A DNA stretch of 38,885 bases from Flavobacterium sp. GTDB taxonomy: Bacteria; Bacteroidota; Bacteroidia; Flavobacteriales; Flavobacteriaceae. The stretch covers positions 1 through 38,885 of the forward strand of contig NZ_JAIXRZ010000071.1 in NCBI RefSeq assembly GCF_027484945.1, written 5' to 3'. Below are positions 35,901-38,885 of the stretch, one piece after another. A model generated the notes under the pieces. The model saw only the letters and a program-made list of their open reading frames with translations, was not told the origin of the DNA and did not search any database. The position numbers and the translations under genes are program-made. Every line of letters starts with the position of its first letter. The first letter of the stretch is position 1.

Positions 35901-38885
35901 TGGACCAAGAATTTATACTGAAAATATTACTGTATTTGTTAACCCTGACGATACCGAACCGGCACCTTCAATAACCAATTGTCTTCCTAATAATGTTTTT
36001 GATTTAACTCAAAATGAAATACCCGTTTTGGGACCACTTATCGCGTCGGGGGAGTATGAAGTTTATTATTATACGAATCAATCCGATGCGCAAAATTTAG
36101 CATCCAATAATATTGCAAATCCGAGTTCGTTCACGATGACTTCTGGAACAAGTCAAATTATATACATGAGTTTATACAATATATTCTCGGGATGTGTTCG
36201 CATTCAGCCGTTTAGTATCTCGATGATTGATTGTGCATTATGTCCAACCATTACCAATCCATCTGTAACCCAAACCTTATGTTTGGGAGCCGACGTAAAC
36301 CCTTTGGCAGTAAATACTACCGCTGTAGGTACAAATTCTATTTCCTATGTTTACTTTACGACTCCTCAAGTAGGTTCAAATATGTATATTGGGGGTACAC
36401 CTCTAGGGAATGCTACGCCAAATGCCTCGAGTGTTGCTAGTTACGATCCAGGTATTTTAGGAAGTCCTGGTTCTTTTCCAAACGTTACTGGGACGTATTA
36501 TGTTTATGCAATTGCCAATCCAACCCCTGGACTATCGACTTGTAGACCTTATCAAGAAATAATTGTAAATGTTACTTCCTCAAATGGATTATCATTAACG
36601 TCATTACCTTCAACAACCAATCAGGTATTTTGCTTAGGAAATGCAATTACTCCTATTACCTATACCTATGATCCACTGGCAACAGCTACAGTTACAGGTT
36701 TGCCTAATGGTGTTAATGCTGCAATAGGAGCAGGTACTATTACAATTTCGGGCACACCTACTGCTATAACCGCTTCACCGCAAACATTTACTGTATCTGT
36801 TGTAGGAAGTTCATGCGGTTCACCTACTTCAACGGGAACCATTTCCGTAGAACCGATTACAACATTAGTTTTAACATCTCCAACCGCTACAACATCACAA
36901 ACGGTTTGTGAAAATAATGCCATAAATTCTATTACATACAATTTCGGAGGTTCGGCAACAGGAGTTACGGTAACAGGTTTGCCTTCAGGGGTAACCGCAT
37001 CAACAACCGGAAATACTTTGACTATTTCGGGTACTCCTGCAACAAGTGTGGGCTCACCATTTAATTATACGGTAACCACAACCGGTGGTAATTGTGGTAC
37101 GGTTTCGTTAACAGGTACAATCACGGTAAATCCAACAACAACTCTTGTTTTTGCTTCTGCAACAGGAACTGATAATCAAACAATTTGTACAAATACACCG
37201 ATAACTGCAATTTCGTATACTTTTGCGGGCTCGGCTACCGGTGTTACTGTTACAGGTTTACCTGCTGGGGTGACTTCATCAATTAGTGGGAATACCGTTA
37301 CGATTTCGGGTTCTCCTACCACGACTACCGGTTCACCTTTTAATTATACCGTTACGACTACGGGTGGAAATTGTGGAGCTCCTTCATTGTCGGGAGTTAT
37401 TACGGTTCAACCCGCTGCTACATTGGTATTAACCTCTGCTGTAGCTACTTCAAATCAAACCGTATGTAATAATACTGCAATTTCAAATATAATATATACT
37501 ATTGGTGGTTCTGCAACAGGTGTTACCGTTACCGGATTGCCTACAGGTGTTACTTTTAATTTATTTGGAAATACATTGACAATATCAGGAACACCCACAA
37601 CTACTATTGGTTCCCCTTTCATTTATACCATTACTACTACGGGGGGTAATTGTGGTACTCCTTCATTAACCGGAACAATTACGGTTAATCCAACAACTAC
37701 CTTAGTTTTATCATCTGCTATAGGTACCGATAATCAAACCCTTTGTGTCAATAGTCCGATAACCCCTATTTCGTATACTTTTGGAGGTTCTGCAACAAGT
37801 GTTACAGCAAGTGGTTTACCAGCAGGTATAACTTCATCCATTTCTGGTAATACGATTACGATTTCGGGAACACCTACTTCAATTGTTGGCTCTCCTTATA
37901 CAATTACGGTACAAACTTCTGGAGGTAATTGTGGAACACCAACTTTAACCGCATTGCTTACTATTGAACCAGTTGCATCATTGACATTGACATCACCAAC
38001 AGCAACAACCAATCAAACCCTTTGTATAAATTCACCACTTACGAATATTGTATACACTTTTGGAGGGGCGCCTCTTGGAGTAACGGTTACAGGTTTACCC
38101 GCTGGAGTTAGTTTTAATACTGTGGGCAATACCCTAACGATTTCTGGTTCACCAACTACAAATGTTGGGTCTCCATTTAATTATACTGTAACTGCAAATG
38201 GAGGTAATTGTGGTTCTCCGTCATTAACTGGTACAATTTCGGTAAATGTTGGTGCAACATTAGTATTAAATTCTCCAGCCAATTTGACCAGTCAAGCAGT
38301 ATGTGAAAACACAGCAATCACAAATATTGACTATACTTTTGGAGGATCTGCAACGGGAGCCACTGTTACGGGATTACCAACGGGTGTAACCGCTTCAATT
38401 TCAGGAAATACAATTACCATTTCTGGTTCTCCTACCACACCATCAGCTACGCCCTATACCTATTCAATAGCAACAAGTGGCGGAACTTGCGGAGCACCAA
38501 TACTGACTGGAACCATCACCGTTAATCCAAATACTACGCTAAATTTAACGTCAGCATCGGGGACAGCTAATCAAACCTTATGTTTGAATGCTACGATTGC
38601 TCCAATTTCGTATGTTTTTGCTGGTTCAGCAACCAATGCAACCCTATCGGGTTTACCAGCAGGAGTTACCTATGCTGTAACAGGAAATACAATTACGATA
38701 TCGGGAACACCTTCAACAGTGACGGGTTCACCATTTACTTATACCGTTACTACTTCGGGTGGTGCATGTGGTACTCCTTCATTAACTGGAACAATTACTG
38801 TTGAACCACTTGCGACATTGGTACTAACTTCATCTGCTGCTTCGGCAAATCAAACGGTATGTATAAACAGTGCAATAGCTTCAAC
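32905..38885 (+). CDS. Giant secreted surface protein with He_PIG-like Ig repeats, 3' end outside the window
   Basis: One uninterrupted frame from the ATG at 32905 to the right edge (1993 complete codons, no stop), so the gene is partial. The signal peptide MKNFTLKLLFILLFATTLQA is cleaved before QN. In order: a jelly-roll-like module (about 22-206, NGDFESGG and DHTSGTGKMMLFDGS), a SprB-type repeat (210-290, IPVGTYTVSVTDTAG), an Ig-like segment, a second copy of the first module (357-527, NGDFSLG and DHTTGTGSMMLFDGS), PKD/Ig-like domains (538-705), and a Cys-containing domain (711-1013, with NWNSGNAVLGLHNANG and PPGRNTGAWVANNESWRF). From residue 1229 on come 93-residue repeats of the He_PIG Ig type (TGLPAGVT...ISGTPT). 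Export by the type IX system is inferred from its build and genus; the sorting domain would lie beyond the edge. A surface adhesin or gliding-type protein is the best guess. Confidence 0.92.
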   Translation, partial: MKNFTLKLLFILLFATTLQAQNLLANGDFESGGVGVGFNINGTGYNFVASPTGTTAAGDYSFGVNPQPYNTTNFITSGDHTSGTGKMMLFDGSSDGGNPSFWKAGNSGGGICGLTVGATYTFRYWVRSISTNVTGPATQADIRVVFNNANVLTSPASTLAPLTTAGWEQRTYTFTPTNACVNIELRNFNTSFVGNDFAVDDLALLPPPKPLAVLFSAVSPYCATPATGSITVYGSGGTAPYTNYTISGSVNQNSTTGVFTNIPVGTYTVSVTDTAGNTVSQNNVVLAPAANPLTVSPNTTICTGSTATLSANGGLSYSWTATPADASLTTPTSATPVVAPTTTTTYTVTASANVTRNLVYNGDFSLGNLGFNTDYTYVASNAAGAQGMYGIVSNPSTWFPTFSTCPDHTTGTGSMMLFDGSNLNGGNDRLWTQTIPVQPGQTYTFSYWIQSVVASSPAIVQTFINGVSQGLVNAPAVATCGNWTQVTYTWNSGVSTSAVIALFNNNLSTAGNDFAIDDISFSTNVTCNASQSVTITVNTLSITVPSNQVYCHGVTVPLQQFTSNQTGTSITWTNSNPNIAIGASGQGNINSFLINNSTTIPQTTTITVTGSLDGCTNDVKTYTITVNPPPGVMVNNVVKCSGDNTPATMTATPTYPGTYSYAWTVPVGVPAPGNVASFTTTVPGNYSVTITNTATGCVASSAPGIFSFDLNCCINDITLSTNNQTFCNDTSCTVLNANYINAYDTTSYTVSSIPYAPLNPLGNLATALCTQDDRFSDPVNLPFSFSFYGQCYNQFQVGTNTLLTFQVNPTNLCNTGAGSGFAFTQAIPSAAMNPLWRNSIYFPMQDTNPAVPSTPPVSINYIVDGLAPCRKLIVNVKSMPLFSCGTAQGLQESQLVLYEGTNIIDVHVKRRSVCANWNSGNAVLGLHNANGTQGITPPGRNTGAWVANNESWRFTPSGNSLTTVRWLQGTTVIGTTPSVPVCPTTTTTYTAEVRHNVCGGPRIYTENITVFVNPDDTEPAPSITNCLPNNVFDLTQNEIPVLGPLIASGEYEVYYYTNQSDAQNLASNNIANPSSFTMTSGTSQIIYMSLYNIFSGCVRIQPFSISMIDCALCPTITNPSVTQTLCLGADVNPLAVNTTAVGTNSISYVYFTTPQVGSNMYIGGTPLGNATPNASSVASYDPGILGSPGSFPNVTGTYYVYAIANPTPGLSTCRPYQEIIVNVTSSNGLSLTSLPSTTNQVFCLGNAITPITYTYDPLATATVTGLPNGVNAAIGAGTITISGTPTAITASPQTFTVSVVGSSCGSPTSTGTISVEPITTLVLTSPTATTSQTVCENNAINSITYNFGGSATGVTVTGLPSGVTASTTGNTLTISGTPATSVGSPFNYTVTTTGGNCGTVSLTGTITVNPTTTLVFASATGTDNQTICTNTPITAISYTFAGSATGVTVTGLPAGVTSSISGNTVTISGSPTTTTGSPFNYTVTTTGGNCGAPSLSGVITVQPAATLVLTSAVATSNQTVCNNTAISNIIYTIGGSATGVTVTGLPTGVTFNLFGNTLTISGTPTTTIGSPFIYTITTTGGNCGTPSLTGTITVNPTTTLVLSSAIGTDNQTLCVNSPITPISYTFGGSATSVTASGLPAGITSSISGNTITISGTPTSIVGSPYTITVQTSGGNCGTPTLTALLTIEPVASLTLTSPTATTNQTLCINSPLTNIVYTFGGAPLGVTVTGLPAGVSFNTVGNTLTISGSPTTNVGSPFNYTVTANGGNCGSPSLTGTISVNVGATLVLNSPANLTSQAVCENTAITNIDYTFGGSATGATVTGLPTGVTASISGNTITISGSPTTPSATPYTYSIATSGGTCGAPILTGTITVNPNTTLNLTSASGTANQTLCLNATIAPISYVFAGSATNATLSGLPAGVTYAVTGNTITISGTPSTVTGSPFTYTVTTSGGACGTPSLTGTITVEPLATLVLTSSAASANQTVCINSAIAS
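36589..38885 (+). repeat. 279-bp coding tandem repeats (93 residues), eight units plus part of a ninth
   Basis: Unit starts are at 36589, 36865, 37144, 37423, 37702, 37981, 38260, 38539 and 38818. The first spacing is 276, all others are exactly 279. Each unit reads roughly L-x-L-T-S...NQTxC, then TVTGLPAGVT, ISGNTxTISGTPT, GSPFNYTVTT, GGNCG, GTITVNP. Nearly every unit has two cysteines at fixed places. Units differ at many positions, so they are old duplications, not recent copies. The array continues past the window. Confidence 0.92.

Noticed and set aside
35622..36941. Short open frames on both strands (35622-35861 minus, 36231-36440 plus, 36666-36941 minus) and 38580-38804 plus
   Set aside because: All lie inside the long frame from 32905, which has signal peptide, domain order and a regular repeat; the short frames have low-complexity, repeat-shadow translations.

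Overview
The window is a stretch of chromosome from a member of the Bacteroidota, most probably a Flavobacterium or close relative. Evidence: AT-rich DNA; several promoters of the TAnnTTTG (-7) type; a fused secDF; a protein ending in the gliding-motility-associated (type B) C-terminal domain of the type IX secretion system; and frequent TTG/GTG starts. No tRNA, rRNA, insertion sequence, phage gene or CRISPR array was recognised.

Layout. (1) 1-176: two different 7-bp tandem repeat tracts, lying just downstream of a bifunctional RelA/SpoT gene (191-2407, minus). A SpoU/TrmH-type rRNA methyltransferase gene and a type IX-secreted surface protein gene follow on the same strand. (2) 5251-16951: a surface-glycan locus in four units of alternating strand. 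Unit A (+) has a FemAB-like acyltransferase, a DegT-family sugar aminotransferase and a Wzx-type flippase. Unit B (-) has a GT4 glycosyltransferase, a multi-pass GT-C-like glycosyltransferase, a UbiA-family enzyme of the polyprenyl-phosphate phosphoribosyltransferase type and a HAD phosphatase. Unit C (+) has a GT4 glycosyltransferase and an FdtA/QdtA-type ketoisomerase. Unit D (-) has ftsE, a GT4 and a GT2 glycosyltransferase. The units meet tail-to-tail with overlapping 3' ends (8543-8569 and 14239-14242). (3) 17198-21998: a 1007-residue TPR protein and a plug-less outer-membrane barrel protein, probably one operon. (4) 22054-29092: a Gre-like small protein, gyrB, mdh and secDF, each followed or separated by hairpins. 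(5) 29351-32748 (minus): folE-cysS-yidD as a tight operon, then lgt. (6) 32905 to the right edge: the first 1993 codons of a giant secreted surface protein with no stop in the window, ending in at least eight 93-residue Ig-like repeats.

How it fits together. The aminotransferase and the FdtA/QdtA-like isomerase together imply a dTDP-3-amino-3,6-dideoxyhexose. Unit B looks like a pentosyl-donor branch: a polyprenyl-phosphate phosphoribosyltransferase makes the lipid-linked phosphoribose, the HAD enzyme removes the phosphate, and the GT-C enzyme uses the lipid-linked pentose in the periplasm. Glycosyltransferases of units B, C and D would build the repeat unit and the flippase would export it. 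An initiating phosphoglycosyl transferase, a clear polymerase, rmlA/rmlB and ftsX are not in the window. The secreted proteins at 3342-5141 and from 32905, with Lgt, YidD and SecDF, point to a cell with heavy envelope traffic.

The most interesting items are the pentosyl-lipid module inside the glycan locus, the large repeat protein running off the right edge, the heptamer tracts, the Gre-like gene behind a promoter-proximal hairpin, and a possible leader ORF upstream of secDF. All functional links are inference from family membership and gene order; no database search was possible.
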